Positions 11,701-22,847 of a stretch of DNA of 64,000 nucleotides are shown in pieces. The stretch lies in contig ML991846.1 in NCBI GenBank assembly GCA_010094025.1, positions 1 to 64,000 of the forward strand, in the 5' to 3' direction. A model generated the notes under the pieces. It was not told the DNA's origin. It saw only the letters and a list, made by a program, of their open reading frames with translations, and did no database searches. Source of the stretch: Viridothelium virens (lineage: Eukaryota; Ascomycota; Dothideomycetes; Trypetheliales; Trypetheliaceae). Both the position numbers and the translations under genes were made by a program. The stretch's first letter is position 1. Each line of letters opens with the position of its first letter.

Positions 11701-14081
11701 GGAGACACGAAAAGAAGTGTGATGGTGAGCGAGACGGCAGTACGATTCGGCCGCGATTTTAAAGCACAGCTAGCGACGGTGGTGCTATTCAAAGTTGTAA
11801 CTGGCCATGAAGCTACTGTTCGAGACGGCTGGGTCCACGTAAGTTTTTCGACTAATAGGGAAGCATATCACTGACTGATATCTAGCTTGTTCGTATAATG
11901 CTTAACCTCTTCCTCAACTCTCTTATCCCAGCTTCATTTACCTCGACCGAAGAAAGAATCGCTTTGGCCCCGATCCCCTTGCAAAGTCCAGCTCAGGTCA
12001 TAGAACGCACCGAGCGATCAAATGAATCTGGTCTTTTCTCCGCCTTTACCTCCTATGTTTCAAGCTTCGCAAATGATGAGCCTCCCGAGCCTTCAGATCA
12101 GGAGATTGAGTATACCCTAAATACAGTCGACTGTGTCAAGGCCTGCGACTTCAAGACTATCTTTGACAATATCAAGTACGCTTGCTGAGATCCCTATTCG
12201 AAGCATCACTTGCTAATGTTAGTACAGAGAAATGCCTCTCATGTCGCTAAAGTCGGTCATCGCATCCCTTCTTGCCCAAATACCCGAAGCCTCCTCTCCC
12301 CGTGTGATCGTTGTCAAACCTGAAATACATACTCCGAGTCCGCTGCGACCCAACGGCACACGACCACAATCGAAGAAGCCTATCTACGATCCTTGCCTTG
12401 TATATATCCTCGAGTTGGCAACCGTATTAGCGCTTCGCGATTCAGAAACGGTCGAGCATCTTGGTCAGCAAGTGGCAAATACTTTGCAGATGGTGATCCG
12501 AGATGCAGTACACGTCCATCCGGTTGTACTGAGCCGTGCGGTGTACTATTTACTGCTATTACTCAAAGCCAGTAACGACCACGACTACATCCGTGCTCCG
12601 GTGATACTGCATACGATATCGAGCTTTGACGAAGACCTCTTGAAACAATCCGCTCTACCGGTGCTCAGAGGTATGTTTGACTGTATACAAGGACCCTCGG
12701 GGCTAAGGAAGGAAATGGCGACTTCGCCAGACTTCTGGGTAATTTTACGCCGGCTGCATCTGGAGGTCGAGGTCACACCAGTGGTGTTCGAGATCTTGGA
12801 GAATGTAATTACTGGTTCTCCATCAGCTATTGCATCGGATAACTACGAGTCGGCGATTTCATTATTGAACGACTTTGCCACGGCAGGGAGCGCAGGTGCA
12901 GTATCAGAGCAGAAAAGGGATGAGGCTTTGAGAAGAGGCAGGCAGCAGAAAGATAAGCCAAAGTGTGTTGGCAAAGCATCTTTGGAGTTGCAACCGCTGA
13001 CGGATTATTAGGCAAGACGAGGCAGTTACTCGTGGCGTCAAAGCCATGACTCGGGTCCACCAGATGACCGACCGCGTGCCCAATTTCATCTCCCAGTCTC
13101 AGCTAGACCGGGAGAAGGGTGAGTTGTCTGCTCAGTCCATAACTCTTCATCCATTGACGATGTACAGCGTGGTCAGCCTACTGGACTCCTATCTTCCGCG
13201 CACTTACTACGCAATCGCTCAACCCTTGCCGCGCCATACGGCATCAGGCCCTCACATCTCTCCAACGCGCACTTCTCTCCCCCTCCCTCGCATATCAACC
13301 CCAGTCCTCCACCTCCACCACCACTCCCTCCCCACCCGCCGCCGACAGCGAATCCGACCACATCTGGAGCACGCTCTTCTCTAGCGTCCTCTTCCCCCTC
13401 ATCAACCAGCTCCTCCGCCCCGAAGTCTACCAATCCGACCCCGTCGGGATGTCGGAAACCCGCGTACAAGCGGCGACCCTCCTCTGCAAGATCTTCCTGC
13501 ACTACCTCAGCCAGCTCGCCGAATGGGAGGGGATGCTCGACCTCTGGACAACCATCCTGCAGATCCTCGACCGCCTCATGCACGCCGGCGCGGGGGGGCC
13601 TTCCTCGCTCAACGACACGCTCGAAGAGGCGATCCCGGAGTCGCTCAAGAACATCCTGCTCGTCATGGCGGACGGCGGGTACCTGTTGCCGCCGCCGCCG
13701 CCGCCTCCGCCCAGCGCTAGCCCCGTCCCGGATCCCCAGTGGAAGTACGATACGCGTACGCCGCAGCAGCAGAAGCTCTGGAGCGAGACGTGGTTGAAGC
13801 TGGATCGGTTCTTGCCGCGGCTGATGCCCGAGTTGTTTCCGGAGGCGGCGAAGAGGCCGCCGTCGAAGAGGAGGAGTGTGGGGAGTGGGAGTGAGGGGGT
13901 GAGGAGTGAGGGGAAGGAAGGGGGGGTGAGTCCGGTGAGGGAGGAGCGGAAGGATGAGATTGGGGAGAAGGAGGGGGAGAGGGAGGGGAAGGGGAAGGAG
14001 GATGAGAAGGTGGTGGGGGATGGAGAGAAGAGTGAGGGGGTGAGGGTAGAAGGGGCGAAGGTTGAGGAGGCAAAAGCATAG
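8800..14081 (+). CDS. GEA2: Arf guanine nucleotide exchange factor, GEA/GBF1 type
   Basis: Large Sec7-domain protein that loads Arf with GTP at the early Golgi to start COPI coat assembly. Six exons: 8800-9202, 9266-11838, 11886-12175, 12228-12962, 13012-13118 and 13168-14081; all junctions keep frame; 1673 aa, the family's size. Order: N-terminal dimerisation region containing VVTECITVTSAMRKHARWA, HUS box region, a long disordered linker near residues 290-360, the Sec7 domain at about 643-855, then HDS repeats. The catalytic glutamate is E736 in FRLPGESQLIER. The C-terminus carries a proline run (about nine consecutive Pro near 13690) and a Lys/Glu/Gly-rich tail written in an almost pure purine strand. 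The yeast paralogues GEA1 and GEA2 cannot be told apart here; the symbol means the family. The first exon start is supported by family-like sequence within 45 residues. Confidence 0.93.
13855..14075 (+). repeat. G-rich polypurine tract inside the GEA 3' exon
   Basis: About 220 bp in which nearly every base on the + strand is A or G, with many runs of three to seven G. It encodes the Gly/Glu/Lys-rich C-terminal tail of the Arf-GEF. Such a tract could form triplex or G-quadruplex structures. Confidence 0.7.
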
Positions 14082-16860
14082 TCTGACAGCCTTTTCCTGT
14101 GTATACTATTCTTTTCAATGGGAGGTGGTCACAATTTGGAGCATAGCACTGGAGGAAGTACTCAGACGTTCTATGCATACTGACAGTTCGAATGCTAAAC
14201 TGTAAAGCTAAGACCAAATTGACTTCCCAATGCTTATGATGATCGATACTACACTCCCGAAGGCCATGGTAAATTCCAAGAACATCCAGAATCAGAGTTT
14301 TAGTATCCCCCAATACCTTGCGAGTCAACACGACGACCTGGAAATATGATCAGAATTAGTCTGCATGTTCTCCGCGAGCAGATAACGGCGTTCAGATGAG
14401 ATTTGATGTGTGTCATACATCCAAGAAAGGCTATTTAGCGCTCACAGCTCGTCAAGAATTGGGTTCTTAAGCGACGGCTCGCGAGGAAACTGCGAATGTG
14501 ATGGAAGTTTTAATCATGGAAAGAGGTCTGAAGAAACATGATATAGTTCTTACCTGGGCAATCCTGCTGCAGACGTAACGTAGTGGGGACGAATTAAACT
14601 TGCGCAAATTTTTCGAGTCTGTATTTGCTTTCTCTCACACTAGTTGCGCCTTCTTGACTGGTTTTCCCCAGACAGCAAATGGATTTTCTTCCATTCCGAC
14701 TATCGGCTTAGCCGTGTAGATGTGATTTGTATCGTCTAGGATCGTCTCTGATGATTTTATAGATCGTATAGTTCATAAGTCTCGTATGAGCGGTGTCATT
14801 GTACGTCGTAGTGAGTATGACTACCTTTCCCTGCTTCGTCTGGAGGAAGTCAGCGCTGTTCTGGAGGCACCTGTCATCAGAGCACTTACTTTTCATGATG
14901 TCAACAATATCCAGAGGTTGTAAGTCGTGGGAACCGAAGACCTACGCACGGATTTGGCGGCTGTGTAGCTACAAGGCACAAAATCGAGTTCGTATAGGAT
15001 CTGAAATCCGGACGGAAGTACCCGCACCAAATCTCTGTGAAATGGCCTATAGAGTAGAAGATGGATCGCAAAATCCTCTGGCAAAAGTCCTATAGTTTCC
15101 CATAGGTATGATGGCTGAAAAGGACTGGGAGAGCAAAGCTGTCAAGGCGGATACACGAACGCCAGAATCTTCCTCGATTTGGTCATCCTCAAGACTAAGA
15201 ATGTCGTGCTGGTAGTCATGCCCGTAAAAGGCAATAGACTTGTAACATAAGGGTTATGCTCGATGAAAATATTGCGTACGGTCGTGTAAGTTTGGAGGTG
15301 GCCAGACTTCGGAATAATTAGAAGCCGTTCCGGCATCCAGGCCAGGCCAGGCCAGCACCTCAGGCCCAGGATATATCTGAGCCTAGCAACTGCTGGCTTG
15401 TTAATTTTCTTCAAGTATTGAACTACAGAAATAATACATGGAAACTGTGGATTTCCTGATCTTTTCTTATTCTCCTTTTTTCTGTATCCTGTTTTCTTCC
15501 TTCCTTTTGGGGGAGGCTTGACCGGAGAAACGACCATTTCAAGAAATGACGACTATGCCACAGGCTTCCTCCATGTGCATTTTCCCATCCTTTGCGCCCT
15601 CGCTTTCCACTAAAAATCCTTAACTTCTAGCTGAAGTACCTTGATGAATATATGTCCACGCAATTGTCATGTTAGGTGAGGACGGCTTTGTAAAGCTTGC
15701 AATCAACGTGTTTTCCGTTCCACTTCAAAGAAACCCGCTGAACGCAAGCCTGGGAGCCATTGGCCTCACGTTTGCGTACGAAACGCACAGAGGCGTGAAT
15801 TTTCTCCTTTTCTTGCCCACCGTCAAACCCGGAGGTTGCTGTAGGGATACGGCTACTCGATCATGATCGGATCCTGAGAACCCTGTGAGAATTCTCATAC
15901 GGCGTTGAATGTCAAGTGAATCTAGGGTGATCATACGATTCCATCTTGCTAACGTCATTACAAGCTCATGACGTCTCGAAAGCGGATTCATATAGCCGCG
16001 AGGCTCCATCTCGTGATTAGTGTGTGGGAACTAATGAACACGCTACTCACGTTGCACGTCCAAGTTACGAGCAGGCTCCTTAGCCTCCAATTAATGCTTT
16101 AAGTTATTATACGGATTCCTGAGCGATGACGATGTACTGGACGGTATTGGGATGGCTAGGCTTTCTTCGATCAAGCAAAGGATCAATGGGAACAGCAACA
16201 TGCAATATGAAATTGGCCGACTTTGTAGGATCCTAGCAATTGAAATGCTCATGATGTCGTGAGAGTGAACGGAGAAAATCTAAGAAGTCGTCTTCGGCTT
16301 GCCATTCACTGTACTACGCAACCATAGTGTACCCAATTTGCAATGTCAGCAGCAGCAAAGGTTCCCCCGACGATTCAACCTGTTCGATTGCAAATCACAT
16401 GATGAAACGGAAGTGGTGAGCATAAGACCCGGCTTTGCAGCCTAGATGCCCTTCTCCAACGGTACCAGGATGAGCGCTAGAGATATTGCACAGTTGCATT
16501 TCTTAGGTAGGGCCTCCAGTGAGGGGTCAGGGATACTAGATCAGCGAAAGCATCGAGTACGAAATAGATGATTGACAAGGAGATATTACCTTCCGGTGAC
16601 TCTTTCGGAGAGACATCTCTAGTCGCAGGATTTGTAGTCGACAAATTCACTGACCGGTTTTCCTACCGTGCCGGCCTTATTGTACTATATGCTAAATGGA
16701 AAGGATGAGCGATATTGGGCATGCGGAAAGAAGGCCTTGAATCTCTCCGCGTAAGACAAAATTCTATTTCGAAACCTGATTAGGATATGTACTCGGCCAA
16801 CATGTCGATTAGCTCTATAGCACAATATTGAGAAGAACGCGAAACCGCTACCGTGTCCGG
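14082..16860. other. Long intergenic stretch without a supported gene
   Basis: Nearly 2.8 kb with only short, low-quality frames on both strands. Around 15345-15362 there is a short run of GGCCA repeats. I found no transposon ends, tRNA or recognisable protein fragment. The right end is the 3' side of the minus-strand Nep1-like gene. Confidence 0.5.
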
Positions 16861-17648
16861 TCACAGTGCTGCTTCAGCTAAGTAACTCTGGAAGTTATCA
16901 TCTCTGAAAGGAACAATAGCGCTGCCGAAATCGAACGTGTTCAAAGTCTGCTTAGCTGCAGCAGTAAGAGATTCCCAAGCAATCAGAGGTTGTTGACCAC
17001 CCTTGGTAGACGTGAAGAGAAGCTGGTGGTCAAGCGGCCAGATGCTTTCGTACTCAATCAGAGGGCCGTTGCCGCTCAAACTTGGGCTCGTGTTGTCTTG
17101 ATAATCTCCATGAGCGGAGGCAGCAACGCCCAAGAGTGTGGGATTGGCTGCCGATGGGTTCTCGAGCCAGACAACGATGTTCTCCCAATCGTAGCGATGG
17201 CCTATCCCATCGGACGGCTCGTCCTTTGGCATGAACCATGAGTACATTATAGCGTAGTCACCATTGTAAGTTCCGGCGCGGGTATAGACCTGGCCAGTGC
17301 TGCTAGAGCAATCTCCGTTTGACGCGCCCGACGGTGCAAGGCCACCACTAGGCCATATATTTAGTCACGAAATATAGAGTTATTTTATCAAGAAACACTA
17401 ATACCAAGCACTTACCTCACGTTGCCTTCAGCATCGACCGCGGGGAAGGGTACGCAGCCGTTGGCTACGTACAAGTAGGGCTTGTACTTCAAATAGAGAG
17501 TCCCGGTAAGGTTGTTGGGAACCGTTTGAGGAAAGCCAACGACGGCATCACTGTCGATGGTCGCACGGCGCTGAAGCGGCGCAGCGGAAACGAAAGAGGA
17601 AGCAAACGAAAGCCAGGTGCACGCTTTGCGAAAAGAAACGAGAGACAT
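16861..17648 (-). CDS. Nep1-like protein (NPP1 family), type I
   Basis: Secreted NLP-family protein. Family members from plant-associated fungi and oomycetes bind plant membrane sphingolipids and many cause necrosis; others are inactive. Exon 1 is 17648-17416 and exon 2 is 17347-16861, separated by a 68-bp intron; 239 aa. There is an N-terminal signal peptide of about 22 residues, followed by a dibasic site. Two cysteines (one at the end of exon 1, one early in exon 2) match the single disulfide of type I NLPs. The signature heptapeptide lies at residues 127-133 and reads GHRYDWE: the usual central His is Tyr at 130. Whether this protein is cytolytic cannot be told from sequence. No frame damage is seen. 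Confidence 0.9.
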
Positions 17649-19207
17649 CTTGAAGCAGGTTCTAGAGTAGACTGCGCGAATGGTCGAGAAAGAAAAAGCT
17701 TCCAGGTCCTACCTTACAGCATTATTGTAGTTTTTCATTGATATAGAGGCCGCGTATATTTCACTTCACGTTTTCTTTCCTGTCCTTTCCTCCTTCCTAT
17801 AGAGGCAATCTTCAACAAGTGAAAGCGTTCTAGAAACGAAAACCCAGAATACTAGAGCGCCTACTCATCTAAATGCAGATTTCGACGTGCTACAAATCTA
17901 AAAGGTCATTGGGTGAAACGCTCTCCAAATCGTGACACAACTGTACCCCTTTCCCCTAATTGGGGCTTGGCAATCTGCTTTAGACAGGGGAAGCTGGGCA
18001 CGCGTTGGAGCTCAAGCTTGTCGTTTGTCTTCGATACCACCTCCCATGAATGTTCGGCACTTTGCGGGCAAGAATGCCAAGTAAAGTCTTGATTTCTCTG
18101 GCTCTTTCCGTTTAGCTTCCAATGGTGTCAATAATTGCTAGGAAGGTATTGGTAGGTGGCTATGCACGATCGCGTTCGAGATCCACGTCGGCCCGGCTCG
18201 AATTTCTTCCGCCTGTACCAGGTCGTGGACGTTTTGTACGGCTCATGGCTTCGGGGATGATGTTTGACTGCACAAACAACACGTGAGAGTGATGCTACTC
18301 CGCAAAGAGAGATGTTTGTTGCATCGTTGAGATGAACTGCTATGCGTTGTGACCGGTTAGTTTCTCACACAAGCAGGTGAGACGTTCCGTCCGTCATCAT
18401 TGACACCGGCGGAACACCGGCCCCGTGGGGAACGAATTAGATGCGGTTTGAGGAGAAACAGGCGAAAACACCCGACAGAGGGTAACACATGCATGCTACA
18501 ACCAGTTGCACAAGAGCGATGCGCGGAGGGCTAAATAATAGTCGATAGGCCAGAAGAATGAGGGCTTTCTTTGGAAATATAGGAAAGATTGGAAAGGGTC
18601 GACAATGACCACTAAATTCCCTCCATCTCTCTTGCCTTAGCGCTTCTCCGCATGGCTGTGTATTTAATGGGACGGGATAAAATGCAAGCAAAAAGGGCCT
18701 GATTGGGGGCGCAGATGCAAAGCTTGAGACGCAAGCAAGCCACCAACACCCCCAGATCGGCGTCCCGCCCACTCGTCCACTCACTCACTGCTCCTGATGC
18801 TCCACTGGGCAAAGCAAGCACGCGAAACCTACAGTGCACCACTCTTCCTTTACCTGCACCAGCTTCGAGGGCAGCCTTGTGAGGCGGCATCCCGCTTGGC
18901 GCCATGACGTGAAACTCGGCTGAGAGACCCAGATTCGCTGTCTTACCCGCAGTTGTCTTAGGATGGCTCGTGAGGGGGAAAGGATTGGAATTGTTCATGC
19001 GTTGGATTGGCGAGGGTCCCTTTCTCATTGTTTTAGTATAAGGTGAAGCGGCTGTCTTCTTTTTTGTACCTCGTCCTATCACGGCTTCGCCATTCAAAGT
19101 CGCTCTTTTCGGTATACGAAATCTGGCTTCGCTTGACTTCCTTCCATCCGTTCATATCCTCACTCAGAATTCCACCTCTTATTTCGCATTTTCATGAACC
19201 AGCAACC
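17649..19207. other. Intergenic between NLP and small secreted protein
   Basis: No supported gene; this is a divergent promoter region of about 1.56 kb for two secreted-protein genes. Minus-strand frames at 18437-19097 have no homology signal and overlap the probable promoter and leader of the gene at 19208. Confidence 0.5.
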
Positions 19208-19687
19208 ATGAAGACCGCAAGCTCATTCCAGATTCTCCTTCTCGCTTTCCTCAGCGTGGCCTCAACCTCACCGATATATCAGCATCCTTTCCCACATAAT
19301 GAATACCTCGAACCTCGCGAGACCAACTACATGAACCTCTTCGTCCCTACCAACGATCCCTCCATGCCTTTCTACACCGGCTACGATGTCTGCGACAAAT
19401 CGGTTCACTCCACATCATTAAGCTGGGATCCTCAACTCGCAGCACAAATACAAAAAGGCAATGGTTCGTGTGTGAGCCAAGGCAGCTACACCATCAGCAT
19501 AAATGGCCTCAGCGCCGCATACTTTGCCACCACGACACGGGGACGGAACTCGAGAGAGTGCGCTGGAGAAGTCAGGTTTCAGACCACCGGAAGGTATGCG
19601 GCCTGCGTGTGGACAGACGCAACGACCACGTGCGGCGATACGACATATCGACAGTTCGCGGAATGCAAGCTCGTTGGCACGTATTGA
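19208..19687 (+). CDS. Small secreted cysteine-containing protein
   Basis: Single-exon frame of 159 aa from the ATG at 19208. The N-terminus has a clear signal peptide: Lys at position 2, then a hydrophobic core rich in Leu and Ala ending near Ser-Thr-Ser-Pro at residues 20-23. The mature part has six cysteines spread over the second half, an even number fitting three disulfides, and a TTTRGRNSREC loop. The reading frame extends further upstream, but the 19208 ATG is the one that puts the signal peptide at the N-terminus. I do not recognise a named family. Size, secretion and cysteines make it effector-like, which is inference only. Confidence 0.72.
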   Translation: MKTASSFQILLLAFLSVASTSPIYQHPFPHNEYLEPRETNYMNLFVPTNDPSMPFYTGYDVCDKSVHSTSLSWDPQLAAQIQKGNGSCVSQGSYTISINGLSAAYFATTTRGRNSRECAGEVRFQTTGRYAACVWTDATTTCGDTTYRQFAECKLVGTY

Positions 19688-20623
19688 TTGCAATGTGACT
19701 TGGCCCGCATATTGGAAGCTCCAGCGCGAGTTTGACACGATGTATCAGCAATCCCCGCTGGTGGGGATTACGACACCCCGATGTCCCGTCGATCGGATTC
19801 AAAGATAGTCGGGCTTGGAAGCATCAGGAACCTGGGCGCGCATTCACCGGGTGACCTGTGTGTACGTCGATCTGTTGATCAGAACTGAGGGTGCTTGAGT
19901 TCGGGATTGTCTTCTGCTGCCCTCCCAGCATTGCAGACATGCACGATGGCGTTTTGAATATCCTTACGATTCTCCTTGTACATGATACACTACGATTTCT
20001 TCGATTGGAAGAATGGGTATGGGTGCAAGTAATGGTGGGAAGGATGGGTACGGACCAGGAGTTAGTTACTCGATAGCTTTGGGATGAAACCCCATTACAG
20101 GGAATGGGATCTTGGGTTTCTGGTGGATAGAGTAGCTCGAGCAATCTGAACGTGTTGACGAAGCTTCGTCGTCAGCAGTCTGTCGCAACTATTACTTCAC
20201 ATAGAGGTACTTTTCTAAGCAGCGTATGGTGGAATGCTCTTTTCATGACCAAATAATCGCATCCAGTTGCCTCAGCCCATTACGCGACCTCGATCTCTGT
20301 TAGTGCTTGGGCGCTTACGTAGATAAGGAACGCGTGGCGCATGCGCATAAAACAAGCTAAGATAGAGGAACCGTTTTAAAATTGCTATCTTCTCGACGTC
20401 GAACTACGCTTGGCAGGAGTTTGTCCCCGTTGAATCTTACTTGCTTGCTTTCTTGGTATCTTGTCTTGAGGCATTTCCTAGTAGCCAATTCATTCAATCG
20501 ACGATGGCCGAAGTTTCTGGTCTCCGAAGGAATGATTCCTACGACGATGAAGGACCTAAGGCATTTACCGAGCTTCACTGTGGGCCTATCTTTTGAAACA
20601 CTCCTTAAGACGTAGCTTTCCGT
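19688..20623. other. Intergenic, 3' sides of two genes
   Basis: Convergent spacer between the small secreted protein gene and ARC1. Nothing else is supported; the frames present are short and unlike proteins. Confidence 0.5.
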
Positions 20624-21937
20624 TCATCGCACGGTCGCACCCTTCAATGTCTTGACCGTGCAAACACCCTCCTTCGTCTTGAGTTTCCCCAATCCAGTTT
20701 TCCTTCCATCCCCTTCCCCCGCCAACTGGGGTACCTCGCCGACTTCGAAACCCACCTCGAGAGAATCTGTCGTCGTGAATCCGGGCTGGATCGTCTCCCA
20801 GACCTTCTTCTTCGGGTTCAGTTGCCCTTCGGGCTCTCCCTGCCAACCCTCAAAGTAGACACGCTCGCCTGCGCTTGCCCCCGCTGGCGGATCCACCAGC
20901 TCCACAGGCCCCTTGTGGTTGTCTTGCTCTCCAGGAGCCTCCTTGGGCGACGCCGCGAGCACCATGGCGCACGATTTAATGCCTCTCATGGTGACTGGTT
21001 TCAAGTTGCAGACCGCGATGATCTTACGGCCTTGCATCTCTTCCAAGGGAACCAGCCCGTTAAGGCCCGAACAGACCGTCCGCACAACCTGGCCCTCGTA
21101 CTCCGACGTGTTGTCAGTACCCGCGGGATCTCCCATCGTAATCGTAGACACGTAGAGTGAGTCCGCATTCGGATGCCGCTCTGCTTTGAGAATGTGCCCC
21201 ACCCGTAGATCGATCAATGCTGGACTGAGCGGCTTCTCCTCCTTAGCTGCAGGCTGCTGTTTCTGCTTCGGCGCTTTCTCCTTCTTGCCTGCGCCTACTG
21301 CGGCCGCTGCTCCTGCAACTGCGCCTTCGACCTTCTCCTTGGCCTCTTTCGCCGCTTTCTTTGCCTTCCTCCCACCTCCCTGCTTGCCTTCTCCTGCCTC
21401 TCCGTCCACGGCGCCAGCTTCGCCCGCAGCCTCCTTCTCCTTTTTGCGTTTCTCCTTCTCAGCCTTGGCATCAATTGGTTTTATTTTCACCCGTACGTCG
21501 TCAGGGTCTATCGCGACCTTGTCGCTGTCCTCGAGCTTGAGTCCAAATAGCGCACTGTTCTGAACGAAATCCAGCCATCGTACTATGTGATGATAGCCTT
21601 GCTCTCCTGTCCTCTGATCTGGCGACCATTGAGATATAACGGGTGCTAGGCGTGTGTAGAGCGCGATGTCTGCAACGGATGGTTTAGAGCCCAAGATTGT
21701 GGTACGGCTTGACAAGTGACTGTTTAGGTGCGAGAGGCGCTCGGGTGACGAGGTCTCGAAATTCGAGGCGGCCTGAGTCCATTCGACAATCGCAGACTGC
21801 TCGGCATCGCTGTAACTCGCGGATGGGTAGAGCGAGGCAGACAGCTTTGTGGGTTCGGGTTCGGTAGTTATAGGTGAGGGAGAAGACTTTTGCAAAAGCG
21901 ACAAGGTTTTGTTGTCGATGCTGGACGTCGAGGCCAT
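20624..21937 (-). CDS. ARC1: tRNA-aminoacylation cofactor with C-terminal tRNA-binding domain
   Basis: Arc1-type cofactor that holds methionyl- and glutamyl-tRNA synthetases and tRNA together in the cytosol. From the ATG at 21937 the protein is 437 aa. Residues about 1-150 resemble the GST-like N-terminal domain (with SKPSVADIALYTRLAPV). A Lys/Ala/Glu-rich linker follows, including EKEKRKKEKEAAGE. The C-terminal EMAP-II-like OB-fold domain begins at SPALIDLRVGHILKAERHPN and continues through CNLKPVTMRGIKSCAMVLAA, both family hallmarks. No intron is needed. The same frame stays open to an ATG at 22129, which would add 64 residues rich in Arg, Ser and Thr and nearly free of acidic residues, like a mitochondrial presequence. 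Confidence 0.92.
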   Translation of the reverse strand: MASTSSIDNKTLSLLQKSSPSPITTEPEPTKLSASLYPSASYSDAEQSAIVEWTQAASNFETSSPERLSHLNSHLSSRTTILGSKPSVADIALYTRLAPVISQWSPDQRTGEQGYHHIVRWLDFVQNSALFGLKLEDSDKVAIDPDDVRVKIKPIDAKAEKEKRKKEKEAAGEAGAVDGEAGEGKQGGGRKAKKAAKEAKEKVEGAVAGAAAAVGAGKKEKAPKQKQQPAAKEEKPLSPALIDLRVGHILKAERHPNADSLYVSTITMGDPAGTDNTSEYEGQVVRTVCSGLNGLVPLEEMQGRKIIAVCNLKPVTMRGIKSCAMVLAASPKEAPGEQDNHKGPVELVDPPAGASAGERVYFEGWQGEPEGQLNPKKKVWETIQPGFTTTDSLEVGFEVGEVPQLAGEGDGRKTGLGKLKTKEGVCTVKTLKGATVR

Positions 21938-22847
21938 GCTACGCACCTGTTCCTTATTGAAAACAATACGGTGACTAGCTGGTATGCATACGGTAGAGAA
22001 CTTGGCGCTAGAAGATGTATTGGATCTGAGCTGAAAGGAACAATATGAACGGGTGGTATGGAGGAGATTGTACGGAGTTGATCTATGTAGACATGAAAAG
22101 ACCGGTCCTTTGAATCTAAATGTTGACATGAAATATGCATCAAGTTCAATTGCTGATCGCCCGGCCGTGATTCATCTTTGGAAGTGTTGGCGGTCAAGTG
22201 TGGCAGAACCACACCTCCGAGAGGTGCACCGGAACATCCGCCGCGCCTTTTGTGACAACCCTCCACTTGGGAGATATGAAAAGGCTTTCTAGTAGCCTCG
22301 ATCAGACTATGGGTCATAAGCAAAATGCTCACTCCATTCTCGAAAAAGTACGATTGTGAGGAAGAGTGCCGAGTTCCTTAACCCATTGTCACCAAGAATA
22401 TCTACAAACCAAGGTCACGCTCTGAAAAGTGTGATGGTAAAGAGGTAGGCTCATTTGATATCCACGATTATTCGCACACACTTTTAGGTGCAGATCAAAG
22501 CTGCGTGTAGCTATTTTACTGAAGTCGACATCACAAACTGGCCATCGGCAAGTATATGGGGTGGTCAAGACTGGTTCTTGGGCTGCCCCGTAGGTTATAC
22601 ACATAAGCTTTGTCAATAAAGTACTCACCACACGAGACCGATCCACTCTCATTACCAATTTACTTTGATTTTGAATCGAGACTTTTTGTTAGCATAGATA
22701 CCGAGCCCTCTCCGACGACGGCCTTTCTTATATGCAACGTCCAGTGTTTTCCCCTCTTGTTGTTCAAATTGGCCTTTGCATGGGACTTTGATAGCAGCAA
22801 CACTATTACCTCACACTTGTTACCTCAATCTGCTATTCATTGCTACG
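21938..22847. other. Divergent promoter region, ARC1 / F-box gene
   Basis: Bidirectional spacer of 0.9 kb. It contains the possible upstream extension of ARC1 (to 22129). A minus-strand frame at 22389-22658 has a Cys/His spacing vaguely like a zinc finger, but nothing else supports it as a gene. Confidence 0.5.

Noticed and set aside
13717-14331. 204-codon minus-strand frame opposite the GEA tail
   Set aside because: Pro/Ser-rich readout of the polypurine tract's complement, with no start context or domain.
15142-15537. 131-codon minus-strand frame
   Set aside because: Basic, low-complexity start and no recognisable fold or signal peptide; no neighbouring exon fits.
22389-22658. Possible zinc-finger-like peptide (CRWPVC ... 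HLKVC)
   Set aside because: Cys/His spacing does not match a standard C2H2 or C2HC finger well enough and the frame has no other support.
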